Source of the DNA: Pyrus communis
Taxonomy: Eukaryota; Streptophyta; Magnoliopsida; Rosales; Rosaceae
DNA length: 64,000 nucleotides
Direction: 5' to 3'
Assembly: GCF_963583255.1 (NCBI RefSeq)
Contig: NC_084803.1
Location: 5,948,121-6,012,120 of the forward strand
In this document: piece after piece, positions 46,926 through 58,937 of the stretch
Numbering within the stretch: the stretch's first letter is position 1
Layout: each line of letters opens with the position of its first letter
The notes under the pieces: generated by a model
The model's database searches: none
What the model was told of the DNA's origin: nothing
What the model saw: the letters and a program-made list of their open reading frames with translations, nothing else
Made by a program: the position numbers and the translations under genes

Positions 46926-48510
46926 ATGGGGTTCCTTCTCTCCAGATTCTTTGCTTTTCTAACTGTAAGTAAGCGCTGTAATTTTGAATCCTCCCTGTGA
47001 CTGGTTAATTTGCGCTCTTATGTTTTTGCTAATTGTGCGAGTTTAGTTGCAGCTCACACTGGTGGGAGTCCATGCTGCTTTACCTTTGTCACCTCAGCTT
47101 TACTGGAATTCCGTCCTGCCAAACACACCAATGCCGAAAGCTATCAGTCAACTAGCCCAGCGCGGTTAGCATATATGTACAACCTCAGATTGGCTTCAAG
47201 AACTCATTTCCACAACCAATCGTCCTTGTGATTTACACAGGTTTTCACTTTCGCACGAGAAGAAAATGAGGCAACAACCACGGAACAAGCTTGGCTGTTG
47301 CTAGCCTAGTGATTGTTAAATACGTGACAAAAAGTTAAAAAATCGCACCAAAAAGTAAAAAATTATGACATACTGTTTGTCACGCTTGTAGGAATAGCTA
47401 CCCCAGAAACAATCACCTGGCTCCGTGGCTATTTCCCTTTTTTCTTGCAGTGTTCGCATGTAGCTCTTGTTAATTTCTACTATGTATAGTTTGAAGAATT
47501 CCATTTTGAATTTATTTGCCTTTGCTTAAAATGAAGTTGCGGTTTTTGAAGAGTATTCTTCGGGATTTCTAAATCTATTTTTAACTTCGATTTTTCATGT
47601 TCATATGATAAAGTAATTGAGTTAAAAAAAAATAAAAATAAAAAGGGAAGTTTTTTACTTAAAATGGTTTTTATGATTTATGTAACTCCTTATTGGACAA
47701 ACTCAAAAATTACTTCTACTAATTCTCATTATTAAGACAAAGGTGAGGAGTTATGTTAATCTCAAATACCATTTTGACTATAAAAAGTAGAATAAATTAC
47801 GTTTTCCCTTAATGATTTTGACAAGCTAGCTACCCAAAAATAACAACCATCGTATGAAAAGTTTGGCTAACATATCTTGTTGTCCATTTATGTTGGTAAA
47901 TCCGCGGACTTCATTACTATTGGCAAAGGGGGTGTTATCGTTCACAACCAAGTTGCAGATGTTGCAACTAACATTCAATATCTTTACCGGGATGATTCAA
48001 CTGAAAGCAAAATGTTCGGCTACAAGCAAGATGCAGCTGAAAAAGTAAAGACTTACAAAGATGCTGCTGAAAATCTAACACTTGAAGACCCAACTCGAGT
48101 ACTTTTCTTCTTGGAGAAGGACATTCATCCTGGCACAACAATGAATTATCGCTTATCCGGAAATTCAACCAGAGAAACTTTCCTGTCCTGCAAGACCGCA
48201 GAGTCCATCCCCTTCGGTTCAAGCAAATTGGCAGAAATTCTTAACCAATTTTCAGTGAAACCGGGGTCTTTGGAAGCCGACATAATGAAAGAACCATCCA
48301 ATATTGTGAAGGGGTGGCCATGAGAGCCGAAGAAAAATATTGTGCCACCTCTCTAGAGTCGATGACTGACTTCACCACCTCCAAGCTTGGAAGAAATAAT
48401 ATTAAAGCAAGCAATCACGACGGAGGTGGAAAAAGGAGCTACTCCGCTGCAGAATTACACAATAACCCCTGGGGTGAAAAAGCTGGCAGGCAACCAACTT
48501 CTTGTGTGCA
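46926..48510 (+). pseudogene. BURP-domain pseudogene, interrupted by a MITE
   Basis: Exon 1 (46926-46964, MGFLLSRFFAFLT) and exon 2 (47053-47164, LTLVGVHAALPLSPQLYWNS then VLPNTPMPKAIS) keep the exon sizes and donor phase of the intact BURP genes. A third-exon region (about 47880-48510) encodes YVGKSADFITIGKGGV and the front of a BURP domain (VLFFLEKDIHPGTTM, FGSSKLAEILNQFSVKPGS), but no clear acceptor precedes it. A frameshift lies near 48300, where frame passes from ADIMK to RAEEKYCATSLESM. The reading ends at about 48510 where a MITE begins. The C-terminal CH motifs are largely absent. The part between signal and BURP domain lacks the Gly/Lys repeats, so this is a different BURP subtype from its neighbours. 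Confidence 0.85.
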
Positions 48511-48513
48511 TAA

Positions 48514-48716
48514 GAGCAATTTTCCACCCCTAAAAATAAATACGCCAACATTCAGCTCATTTAATTCATTCAACGAATAGTGATAGACTCCAATAAACAG
48601 TAATAGGCCAAATGCATATCCACCCCTAAAACTAAATAGCCTAGTCAATTTTATTAAAATTTTATTAATTTTTATTATAAAATAATAATTTTAATTTTAA
48701 TTTCTAACATGATCCT
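48514..48716. mobile_element. Truncated Harbinger MITE, same family as 5420-6252, inverted
   Basis: It starts GAGCAATTTTCCACCCCTAA after TAA at 48511-48513. It matches the complement of the right ~190 bp of the 5420 element in order (AATAGTGATAGA, ATAAACAGTAA, GGCCAAATGC, then an AT-rich block). The far terminus is missing, so the right end is approximate. It interrupts the BURP pseudogene. Confidence 0.7.
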
Positions 48717-48867
48717 TTCTTCTTCTTACCACTTTTCTCAAAAGGGTCTCTCTGGACCCCTTTCTTTTATTTCTTCCCTAATTTTCCAATTGTGTGGTCA
48801 AGCACAGTTTCACCACTTTTTCTTCCCCTCTTCTTTTTCTTCTCTTCAAACCGCCAAAACCGTTCCT

Positions 48868-48898
48868 CCGCGTGGTTTGGTGTTATCCTAGTACAACA
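48868..48898 (+). repeat. Remnant of the copia 5' LTR (last ~31 bp)
   Basis: CCGCGTGGTTTGGTGTTATC and the following CTAGTACAACA match the final ~31 bp of the 3' LTR (53727-53757) with one change. Upstream sequence (48720-48867) is unrelated to the LTR, so almost all of the 698 bp 5' LTR is gone. Confidence 0.85.
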
Positions 48899-48900
48899 AT

Positions 48901-48912
48901 TGGTATCAGAGC
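48901..48912 (+). other. Primer binding site, initiator Met tRNA
   Basis: TGGTATCAGAGC, two bases after the LTR remnant, is the standard primer binding site complementary to plant initiator tRNA-Met used by Ty1-copia elements. Confidence 0.9.
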
Positions 48913-48947
48913 ACTGGTTGCTCTTGGGTACTGTCTAATTGCCAAAA

Positions 48948-51900
48948 ATGTCAGACGGGCAAGATGAGAATTCTTTTGGAAGCAGCTCCGGATTTGCAAG
49001 AACTACGGTGCAAAACGCAAAGTTCGAAGTTGAAAAGTTTGATGGCACAAACAACTTTGGGATGTGGCAATGTGAGGTCAAAGATGTGTTGGCTCAACAA
49101 GATCTACTTGCCACTTTGGGAGAGAAGCCGAAAGCTATGTCGAAGCCGGAATGGGAGAAATTAAATTTGTGGGCTTACTCTTCAATTCGGTTGTGCCTTG
49201 CAAAAACTCAGAAGAATTTTGAGATGTGGGAGACATTGGCAAGTGTGTTGTGGCAAAAATTGGAAGACAAGTATATGACGAAGAGTGCAGAGAACCGGCT
49301 ACACTTGAAGAAAAAGCTCTACCGCTTCCAATACAAAGAAGGTACAAAAATGATTAGACACCTTGATGCTTTTAATAAGTTGATTGCCGACTTGTTAAAT
49401 TTAGATGAGGATATTAAGGATGAAGATAAGGCCTTAATATTGTTGAATTCCTTGCCGGACTCTTATGAGCATTTTGTTACCACTATTATGCATGGTAAAG
49501 AAACTGTGAAATTTGAAGATGTGTCAAATGCCTTGATGAATTATGAAATGAGTCATAGAGATAAAAATCATGATAGTACCTCGGAAGCTTTATTTGTTAG
49601 AGGTAGATCATCGGAGAGAAGATCATCTTCTAGTAGGAAAAAAATCACAGTCTCGACCTAGAGGAAACTCTAAAGGTAGAAAACCTTTGGAAAGGGATGA
49701 ATGTGCCTTTTGTCGTAATAAGGGCCATTGGAAGAAAGATTGTCCTAAATTGAAGACCAAAGGTAAAGAAAGTTCTGAAGCTAATGTTGCTGAAGTTGAA
49801 ACAGATTTTCCTGATTTTGCTTTAACCACTTCCTCATCATTTGATTGTGCTACTAAGTGGGTGTTGGATACGGGTTGTACTCATCATATGACTCTTCACA
49901 AGGATTGGTTTTCAAGCTTGAAAGAGTTTGATGGCGGTGTTGTGTTCATGGGAGATGACAATCCTTGCACAACAAAAGGGATTGGTACAGTTCATTTGAA
50001 GTTGCATGATGGCATGGTTAAAGAGTTGACAGGTGTTCGGTATGTACCGAATTTGAAGAAAAATCTTATTTCTTTGGGAACTTTGGAAGCCAAGGGCTTC
50101 AGGTTTCATTCAGATGGGCAGACATTGAAGGTGACTTATGGTGCACTTGTTGTGATGAAAGCTCCTCGATGTGGCCATTTGTATTTATTGCAAGGAAGCA
50201 CTGTGACAGGTGAAGCATCTGTAGTCTCATAAAATATGGGCACATCCGATTCTGATACTACTAGATTGTGGCATATGAGATTAGGCCATGCCGGTGAAAA
50301 AGCTCTACAAGGGCTTGTGAAACAAGGTCTTCTAAAAGGTGCCACGACTTGTAAGCTTGATTTCTGTGAGCATTGTGTCTTGGGGAAGCAAACTAGAGTG
50401 AAGTTTGGTACTGCTGTACATTAGACGAAGGGCATTCTTGATTATGTGCATTCGGATGTTTGGGGTCCTACAAAGACTCCCTCTTTGAGTGGTAGACATT
50501 GGTTCGTGACCTTTGTTGATGATTATTCAAGAAGGTCTTGGGTCTACACTATGAAGCACAAGAGTGAGGTGTTGAGCATTTTCTTGGGTTGGAAGAAAAT
50601 GGTTGAGAACCAGATTGGGAGAAAGATTAAGATTTTGAGATCGGATAATGGTGGTGAATACACATCCGACCCTTTCTTTAAAGTTTGCAAAGAGGAAGGG
50701 ATTGTGAGACATTTTAGTGTCCGGGGAACTCCACAACAAAATGGAGTTGCAGAAAGATTGAATCGAACCTTGCTTGAGAAGGTTAGATGCATGTTGTCTC
50801 AGTCGGGTTTGAGCAAGTCGTTTTGGGCAGAGGCAGTTACTTATGCATGTCACATCATCAACCGATTACCCTCAGCTGCTGTTCAGGGTAAGACGCCAAT
50901 GGAGGTATGGACTGGAAAACCTTCTACTGATTATGATTATATTCGTATTTTTGGTTCACCTGCTTATTTTCATGTAACTGAAAATAAACTTGATCCTAGA
51001 GCCAAAAAGGCTATCTTTCTTGATTTTAGTAGTGGTGTCAAAGGTTACAGGTTATGGTGCCCGGAGATGAAGAAACTTGTAATCAGCAGAGATGTGACAT
51101 TTGATGAAGAAAATATGTTAAGAGACTCTGAAAAGAATGTGAAAGATGTCCAACAGGTGGAGCTTGAGAAAGTTGCCTCTAGTACTTCAAATCCTATTTC
51201 CGCTGATGTCGAAGCCACTACAAGTGAAGAAGTGGGAGACCATGAGGATGTTGAAGAAGTTGAACTTGAAGATTCTATTCAAGTTGAAGAGCAAGTTTCA
51301 CCTCAAGAGTCTATTGCCAAGAACAGAGGAAAAAGACAAATTACCAAGCCAGCTCGGTATAGTGACTATGTTGCTTTTGCTTTTCCTATTATCACTGATG
51401 AGATTCCATCCAATTTTGAGGAAGCCATTGAGAGTGAGGAAAAGGAGAAGTGGTGCAATGCCATGGGTGATGAGATGAATTCTCTCTTGAAGAACAAGAC
51501 TTGGGAGTTAGCTAAATTGCCTAAAGGTAAGAAAGCTATTGCTTGTAAATGGGTGTATGCCAAGAAAGAAAATGCTAATGAGAAAAACAATGTAAGATTC
51601 AAAGCAAGATTAGTTGCTAAAGGGTATGCACAAAAGGAAGGCATTGACTACAATGAATTTTTTTCTCCAGTTGTGAAGCACTCCTCAATTCGCATTATGT
51701 TAGCTCTTGTTGCACAATATGATCTTGAGCTTGTGCAACTCGATGTGAAGACGGCTTTCCTACATGGTGATTTGAATGAAGAGATCTATATGTGTCAACC
51801 GGATGGGTATAAAGTGAAAGGGAAAGAGAATTTGTTTTGCAAGTTGAAGAAATCACTTTATGGCTTGAAGCAATCTCCAAGACAATGGTATTTGAGGTTT

Positions 51901-52981
51901 GATAAATTTATGAGAGGCCAAAATTATTCTAGAAGTCAATATGATCATTGTGTGTACTTCAAGAAGTTGCAAGATGGCTCTTTCATTTATTTGTTGATAT
52001 ATGTTGATGATATGTTGATTACCTCAAATAATGTCAAAGAGATTGATAAATTGAAGAATCAAATGAAGAATGAGTTCGAGATGAAGGATCTTGGTGAAGC
52101 AAAGAAGATCCTTGGCATGGAGATCACTAGAGACAGAGAGAAGGGTCTGGTTGGTTTGAATCAAAGACAATACCTTGAGAAGTTGATTCGGAAGTTTGGA
52201 GTTCATGATTCAACTAAACCGGTTAGTACCCCTTTTGGCTCCTCATTTTAAATTGAGTTCTCTACAATGTCCTAAAGCTGATAAGGAGAAGCTGCAAATG
52301 AAAAATATACCATATGCAAATTTGGTTGGTAGTTTGATGTATGCAATGGTATGCTCTAGACCAGATATTGCTCATGCAGTTGGCATGGTGAGTCGATATA
52401 TGCATAATCCTGGTAAAGAGCACTGGTAAGCAGCTAAGTGGATATTGAGGTATCTCCATGGTACTCAAGATGTTGGTTTATGCTTTGAGAGGGATGACTC
52501 TGGTATTGGTCATTTTGCTGTTGGTTATGTTGATTCAGATTATGCAGGTGATCTGGATGGAAGGAAGTCTACTACAGACTATGTGTTTACTATGGCTAAA
52601 AGGCCAGTTTGTTGGAGGTCCATTTTGCAATCATCTGTTGCCTTGTCTACTACAGAGGCTGAATATATGGCAGTTGCTGAAGCTATAAAGGAGGCCATTT
52701 GGATACATGGACTGATTAGAGATTTGGGGGTTGATCAGAAGCAAGTGGAGGTACATTGTGATAGTCAGAGTGCCATTTATTTGGCTAAGTATCAGGTTCA
52801 TCATGCGAGGACCAAGCACATAGATGTGCGTTATCACTTTGTTCGTGAAGTTGTTGGTGAAGGGGAAATCATTCTCCAAAAGATTCCAACTAAAGACAAC
52901 CCCGCTGATATGTTGACTAAGGTTGTTGGTGTAGCCAAGTTTGTTCATTGCTTGAACTTGGCTCACATTTTGCCTATATAA
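48948..52981 (+). pseudogene. Ty1-copia gag-pol, decayed
   Basis: Retrotransposon polyprotein region of the TNT1-94-like kind. Gag runs from ATG 48948 (MSDGQDENSF) to about 49630. A frameshift leads into a CCHC zinc knuckle (CAFCRNKGHWKKDC, about 49702) and an aspartic protease (LDTGCTHH, about 49864). After an in-frame TAA at 50230 come the integrase zinc-binding region (WHMRLGHAGE) and a TAG at 50422, then the integrase core (HSDVWGP, VDDYS, SDNGGEY). Reverse transcriptase follows (QLDVKTAFLHGDL, YVDDML near 52000). A second frameshift near 52240 and a TAA at 52427 precede RNase H (DSDYAGD, STTEAEYM, HCDSQSA) to 52981. Domain order PR-INT-RT-RH is that of Copia. Two frameshifts and three internal stops make it non-autonomous. 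Confidence 0.95.
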
Positions 52982-53059
52982 AGAAGGCGTTGAGCAGTAG
53001 GAGTTTTTGGAGCATTTTGGCTTGTCATGGCGTTTTCGGAACTTGGCCAAGGTGGAGAT

Positions 53060-53757
53060 TGTTGGATTATGTGGCCAAGTGGCCAACTCACATCCACTTT
53101 CGGCTAATAAAATAATAAGGTGGACAAAATCATTGTTGCTTTCCTTGTTTTGAGGAGAAAAGGAAAAGGCTAGCAAGTAGCCTTATTATTTTATTTGTAT
53201 TTGGTTGTTTTTAAAAGGGAATGAAGGGTGCAGCCGAGAGAAGAGAAAAAGAAGGAAGGGCACCATTTGTTTTTTAAGCATTCCTTTTGTGAGAGCACCG
53301 AGAGTAGAGAAAAGTGAGGGAGCTCATTTCAGTTTTGGGAGCAAAATTAGAGAGTTGCTGAGAGCCCAAAAAGAAGAAGAAGTTGCTGCTTCAATTGGTT
53401 AGTAATCATCCACCTGAGTAGTTGTTGTTGTAATAACTTTGAGTTATATGTATAGAGAAGAAACTATTCATTATATTTCTTTCTCTATTTGTTTCTTTGG
53501 TGTGTGAGAGCTATTGGGTGTATTGGGCTTTTGGGTTGTGAGATTGCCGACACTTTGTAAACTTCCATTTGGTTGATAGTGGATTATTGGGTGAGCTCCT
53601 ACTGCTCCGAGGATGTACTCCAGTTACACTGACTGTGGAGGAACCTCGTTAAAATCTTGGTGTTATTTTCTATATTGTTCTTGCATTTCATTTGATATAT
53701 TTTCTGTGGGTTAGCTTGATTTGGTTCCGCGTGGTTTGGTGCTATCCTAGTACAACA
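53060..53757 (+). repeat. 3' LTR of the copia element (698 bp)
   Basis: Begins TGTTGGATTATG after a purine-rich tract (AAGGTGGAGA, about 53049-53058) and ends CTAGTACAACA, giving the inverted TGTTG...CAACA termini. Contains a TTATTATTTTATTTG region and a pyrimidine-rich R/U5-like part. Confidence 0.9.
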
Positions 53758-54239
53758 CATATATGATCAGATTTGTATATGTATAGTTAACCTGGTTCTT
53801 CATGTGGAACTCCAGGTTGCGGAGTTACAAGGGAGGTCTACAAGTTTGCAAAAGTGAACCACACTCTATCACACTGAGGATTTGTTTGGGAATGATTTTT
53901 TTTGCAATATGGAATAAGTATTTACAAATTTGCTATAGTGAACCACAACAGTCAATAACATGACTAAAGTTTCTTTTGATAATCCACTACTACAAAAGGG
54001 GGCTATAGTGTCGGAGGGTGGTGTCGCTTTAATCTAATATAGTAGCGGATTAGGCAGTTGCGACACTAACTGAACATGACGTCGGATTTACTGTCGCTTA
54101 TAAGCGTTATTAAATGTTTATGTCGCTTTTAAACTGACGTAAACATATATTTTAATAATTTTTAAATACTAGTGTCGCTTTTAAACCGACGTAAACATTA
54201 TTTTAATAATTTTTAAATACTAGTGTCGCTTTTAAGCGA

Positions 54240-54530
54240 CATAAAGTGTGTATATATATATATATATATTAAATTATATATATATATATTAAATTAAATT
54301 TTATATCCCTAAAAACTATAATAATTATATATATATTAAATTAAATTTTAAAAAATTGGTGATCATTGGATTGGCTTAAATATACATACGATTCAATTTC
54401 TTAAGTGTTATACATACAAAATAAATAAATTTAAATCTACTTAATATATATATATATATACACACACACCATTGAACTTGATTGGATACGAATTCTATGA
54501 AACTAATTTCGACAGTTATAAACGAAAAAT
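54240..54530. repeat. Left arm of internal inverted repeat in the CACTA element
   Basis: It pairs with about 56530-56800. TACATACAAAATAAATAAAT and ACACACACACCATTGAACTT on plus here are mirrored by ATTTATTTATTTTGTATGTA and AAGTTCAATGGTGTGTGTGT on the right. The arms contain TA runs of differing length. Confidence 0.8.
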
Positions 54531-56156
54531 CACGATTTAACGGTTATTTTAACTCCGATTTTGATGATTTTTTACAGCTACACTCCTGACCCTATATGAA
54601 TACAATGAATGGATTCGATCTTCAAATTAAAATATTTACACAAGTGGATACCACAAAATCTTATGTTATACTTAATGAAAGTATAAATAAACTCTAAGTG
54701 TTAGTCAATCTATTGTTTTGATGGGATACGAATTCTCCGAAACTATTTTCAACGATCCCAACCGTCAAACTTGTTTGCATATGCTTCGAGATCACATCAG
54801 CAAAAAATCACAAAAAACAAACATTCAAAGATCAAGTAACGGGACAAAGCTTTTCGACGGTTATAAAAGAAAAATCACGATTTAACGGTTATTTTAACTC
54901 CGATTTTGATGATTTTTTACAGCTACATTCCTTGACCCTATATGAATAGAATGAATGAATTCGATCTTCAATTTAAAATATTTACACAAGTGGATACCAC
55001 AAAATCTTATGTTATACTTAATGAAAATATAAATAAACTCTAAGTGTTAGTCAATCTATTGTTTTGATGGGATACGAATTCTCCGAAACTAATTTCAACG
55101 ATCCCAACCGTCAAACTTGTTTGCATATGCTTCGAGATCACGTCAGCAAAAAATCACAAAAAACAAACATTCAGATATCAAGTAACGGGACAAAGCTTTT
55201 CGACGGTTATAAACGAAAAATCACGATTTAACGGTTATTTTAACTCCGATTTTGATGATTTTTTACAGCTACACTCCTTGACCCTATATGAATACAATGA
55301 ATGAATTCGATCTTCAAATTAAAATATTTACACAAGTAGATACCACAAAAATCTTATGTTATACTTAATGAAAGTATAAATAAACTCTAAGTATTAGTCA
55401 ATCTATTGTTTTGATGGGATACGAATTCTCCGAAACTAATTTCAACGATCCCAACCGTCAAACTTGTTTGCATATGCTTCAAGATCACATCAGCAAAAAA
55501 TCACAAAAAACAAACATTCAGAGATCAAGTAACGAGACAAAGCTTTTCGACGGTTATAAACGAAAAATCACGATTTAACGGTTATTTTAACTCCGATTTT
55601 GATGATTTTTTACAGCTACATTCCTTGACCCTATATGAATAGAATGAATGAATTCGATCTTCAATTTAAAATATTTACACAAGTGGATACCACAAAATCT
55701 TATGTTATACTTAATGAAAGTATAAATAAACTCTAAGTGTTAGTCAATCTATTGTTTTGATGGGATACGAATTCTCCGAAACTAATTTCAACGATCCCAA
55801 CCGTCAAACTTGTTTGCATATGCTTCGAGATCACATCAGCAAAAAATCACAAAAAACAAACATTCAGAGATCAAGTAACGGGACAAAGCTTTTCGACGGT
55901 TATAAACGAAAAATCACGATTTAACGGTTATTTTAACTCCGATTTTGATGATTTTTTACAGCTACACTCATTGACCCTTTATGAATAGAATGAATGAATT
56001 TGATCTTCAAATTAAAATATTTACACAAGTGGATACCACAAAATCTTATGTTATACTTAATGAAAGTATAAATAAACTCTAAGTGTTAGTCAATCTATTG
56101 TTTTGATGGGATATGAATTCTCCGAAACTAATTTCAACGATCTCAACCGTCAAACT
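54476..56156. repeat. ~346 bp tandem array, about 4.7 units, inside the CACTA element
   Basis: The phrase GATGGGATACGAATTC (or ATATGAATTC) recurs at 54720, 55065, 55413, 55759 and 56105, a spacing of 345-348 bp. Each unit contains ATCACGATTTAACGGTTATT, CTCCGATTTTGATGATTTTT and CGATCCCAACCGTCAAACTT. The first unit lacks about 120 bp and the last is cut after ~50 bp. Identity between units is very high, so expansion was recent. No reading frame is conserved. Confidence 0.95.
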
Positions 56157-56529
56157 AATTTCACTATCAATTGATGGACAGAGTGTGGAGTGTGTGTGCT
56201 GTATAGCGCACAAATATGGCCCTCAACTTTTATTATTTTTTTGCTCTTGTGTAATACAAATTCTCAGAAGTATCCTTCCAATTAATTGAAGAGATCTTAT
56301 TTTGGGACCAGGAGGTATTATACGGAATATATGTTTTCTTTTTTAGAAGAAAAAACCAGGTGGTTTGACTTGTGCAAAAATGGTGCTTTGCACACCCAAA
56401 AACCTACCCTTATATGAGTGTCGCTTATAACCGACACTAAATTATTTTTTTAAATATTTTGAAATCCAATGTCGCTTTAAATTAGTTTTTTTAAATATTT
56501 TGAAACCCAGTGTCGCTTTTAAGCGACAT

Positions 56530-56800
56530 ATTGATTTAAATTAGTTTTTCGTTTTATAACCATCGAAAAGTTCCATAGAATTTGTATCCCATCAAGTTCA
56601 ATGGTGTGTGTGTATATATATATTTATTAAGTAGATTTAAATTTATTTATTTTGTATGTATAACACTTAAAGAAATTGAATGGTATGTATATTGAAACTG
56701 ATCCAACGGTCACCAATTTTTAAAATTTAATTTAATATATATATATATATATATATAATTATTATAGTTTTTAGGGGTATAAAATTGTTACATTAATATA
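56530..56800. repeat. Right arm of internal inverted repeat in the CACTA element
   Basis: Inverted counterpart of 54240-54530. Together with the left arm it places the tandem array and ~370 bp of single-copy DNA (56157-56530) in a loop. Confidence 0.8.
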
Positions 56801-56904
56801 TATAATTATTATAGTATTTTTTAGGGTTATAAAATTAATATATATAAAATTATAGTATTTGAAATATTAGGCGGGAAATTTCCCGCTTGTTTGAATGGAT
56901 GGAG

Positions 56905-57150
56905 AGACTTAGTGTCGGTTTTAACCGACGCTAGTGTCATTAAAGCGACGCTATGTGAATTTCAAAAGTTGGCGTCGGTTAAAAGCGACGCTAGTTTCAT
57001 TAAAGCGACGCTATGTGAATTTCAAAAAGTGTCAGAAGTTTGTGTCGGTTTAAAGCGACGCTAGTTTCATTAAAGCGACGCGAGTTTCATTAAAGCGACG
57101 CTATGTGAATTTCAAAAAAAGTGTCAGACGTTTGCGTCGGTTTTAACGGA
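56905..57150. repeat. ~60 bp tandem repeats with GCGACG words
   Basis: Repeated GCGACGCTAGTTTCATTAAA and GCGACGCTATGTGAATTTCA alternate with CGTCGGTTTTAACCGACG-like inverted words. Part of the right subterminal zone of the CACTA element. Confidence 0.85.
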
Positions 57151-57400
57151 CGCAAACTAAGTACCCATATTTAAACCCCTCTCTTTCCCATTTCAACCGT
57201 GCTTTCATTTCTCCCCCAATTTCAGACTTTCTTCTTCTCCTTCCCCATTTCATCTGTGCGTCCCCTTCTTCCTCCTTTTCATTTTTTCCTCAACTCCTTC
57301 CCCGTTTGCTTTGGATCACCAGTTTGAAGATCAACATTCTGAAGAACTCCAATTCGAGGAGGAAGAGCTTGAAGGTGGTTCATTTTTAAATTATTATGAT
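57151..57400 (+). promoter_or_regulatory. Promoter- and leader-like stretch inside the CACTA element
   Basis: A TATA-like TATTTAAACCCC at about 57169 is followed by a ~130 bp pyrimidine-rich leader-like run. Then comes a purine-rich exon-like piece (CAACATTCTGAAGAACTCCA ... GAGGAAGAGCTTGAAG) ending at a good donor GGTGGTTC/GTGG. No long open frame follows. It could be the old transposase promoter with the gene deleted, or a captured host gene start. Confidence 0.4.
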
Positions 57401-58288
57401 TATTAATTTTAGTTTCTATTTTGTATTCTAAATAGTTTTATGCTTAAATTGAAAATTTATTTTTGTTTCTTGGTTTTTAATTGTTTTTTTTGTATTTATG
57501 CATGTTGGATCTGAAGAGTAAGGACACTGGAAATCGCAGATCCATAATTTTTTAAAGGTATAAAACCTGAGTTTAATCTATAGAGATTAGAGCCTTAATG
57601 TTGAAGTAGTAAAGTATTGGAGCACTGATCTGATGGCAAGCATGGCAGCATGGAGTTGCTAGTATTATATATGGCACTATGGAGCTACAAAATATGTGGT
57701 CTTCGACAAAGGCAAGCACAGGAAAGCATGGAGGATGAATTTTTGTAAATTATATGGAATGTTAGATGTAAAACATTTGTATATTATGGCACTATTTTTC
57801 TTTTGAATTATTTTTATTATTGTTTGTTTTGGCCTAAAATTGAAATTTATTATTTCGATTATATAATTTTTTTGAGTTATAATTATTTGAGAACGAATAC
57901 AGAAACAAATTTCGACTTTTTTTTAAATTATTATTATCAAAGGTGGTGTCGCTTTAAATCGTCACTAGTTTGCATATTTTATTTATTTAATTGTTCTCTA
58001 ACGTCGCTTTAAACCGTCACTAGTTTGCATATTTTATTTAGTTAATTGTTGACTAGCGTCGCTTTAAACCGACGTTAACATCAGCGTCGCTTTAAACCGA
58101 CGCTGCGTAGTGGCGGATTAAGCGAATAAAGCGACGCTGAAGCCCTTTAGTGACGGTAGCAATGGCGTCGCTATTCCAATCCGACATTGCAGTGTTTTAT
58201 GTCGGATTTTTGCCAAATTTCCGACAGAAATCCGGGTTTCTTGTCGGTTTTTGGTCCGCCGATGATAGCCTATATTGTAGTAGTGATC

Positions 58289-58864
58289 GTTTCGCTTTTT
58301 TTTTTAGTTTTCCCCTCTAGTACTTGCAATATGAGAAAAATATATATGAAAAGAAACAAGGGTGAAGAAGTGAAGGAAAACTGATATAATGCATGTAGAA
58401 GAAAAATACAAGGAATGATACATAATAAATAAAAAAATTATTTTAAGTTATTTTCACTTTCAAGATTTTATTTTCATTCATTGTTCATTAGGGTTAGTCC
58501 GTTTTGGTGCACAAATAGCATAGGGGTATAAATGGCATTTTCAAAATGTAGGATGACTGATCATCGCTCAATTGGAAAGGTCGATAGTTGGAAAAAAAAT
58601 TAATGGATCTTAATTGATAAGCAAAATCACGATGACTACGCATATATAGTATTGAATCCGTAAGTGGTCTTATATGTAATCATATGCAAGATGACTTTTA
58701 TAGAATACTTGTTTAACAAATAATATTATTTACATAAAAAAAAATGATATATTAAGTTTCATAATAAGTTAGTAATAATGTAATTATATAAAGTACTTGT
58801 TTTCGTTGAAAATAAGAAGCTCGATGTATCGGGAAGGACTCAATTGACTAGTCACTACATTAAT
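58289..58864. other. Spacer between CACTA element and block 2
   Basis: About 575 bp of AT-rich DNA without a recognisable feature; the segmental duplication resumes at 58865. Confidence 0.5.
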
Positions 58865-58937
58865 GTTTAGTTTGAAACGATTAAAGTTGCAAGTAGTAAA
58901 GATTGCCCCATTCCTTAAGAAAAGATACAATGTTTAT

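Larger units (their letters stand above)
53985..58285. mobile_element. Non-autonomous CACTA (En/Spm) transposon, 4301 bp
   Basis: Termini CACTACTACAAAAGGGGGC at the left and TATATTGTAGTAGTG at the right, flanked by ATC on both sides (53982-53984, 58286-58288); the 3 bp duplication and CACTA ends define the superfamily. Both subterminal zones are full of short GTCGCTTTAAA / CCGACG words in both orientations, typical transposase-binding repeats. No transposase reading frame exists. Inside are a ~346 bp tandem array, an inverted repeat around it, a ~60 bp tandem block and a promoter-like stretch, listed separately. Confidence 0.93.

Noticed and set aside
54476..56156. Regular array considered as a CRISPR-like or centromeric satellite locus
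   Set aside because: Units are contiguous with no variable spacers, number fewer than five, and lie within a CACTA transposon in a plant genome.
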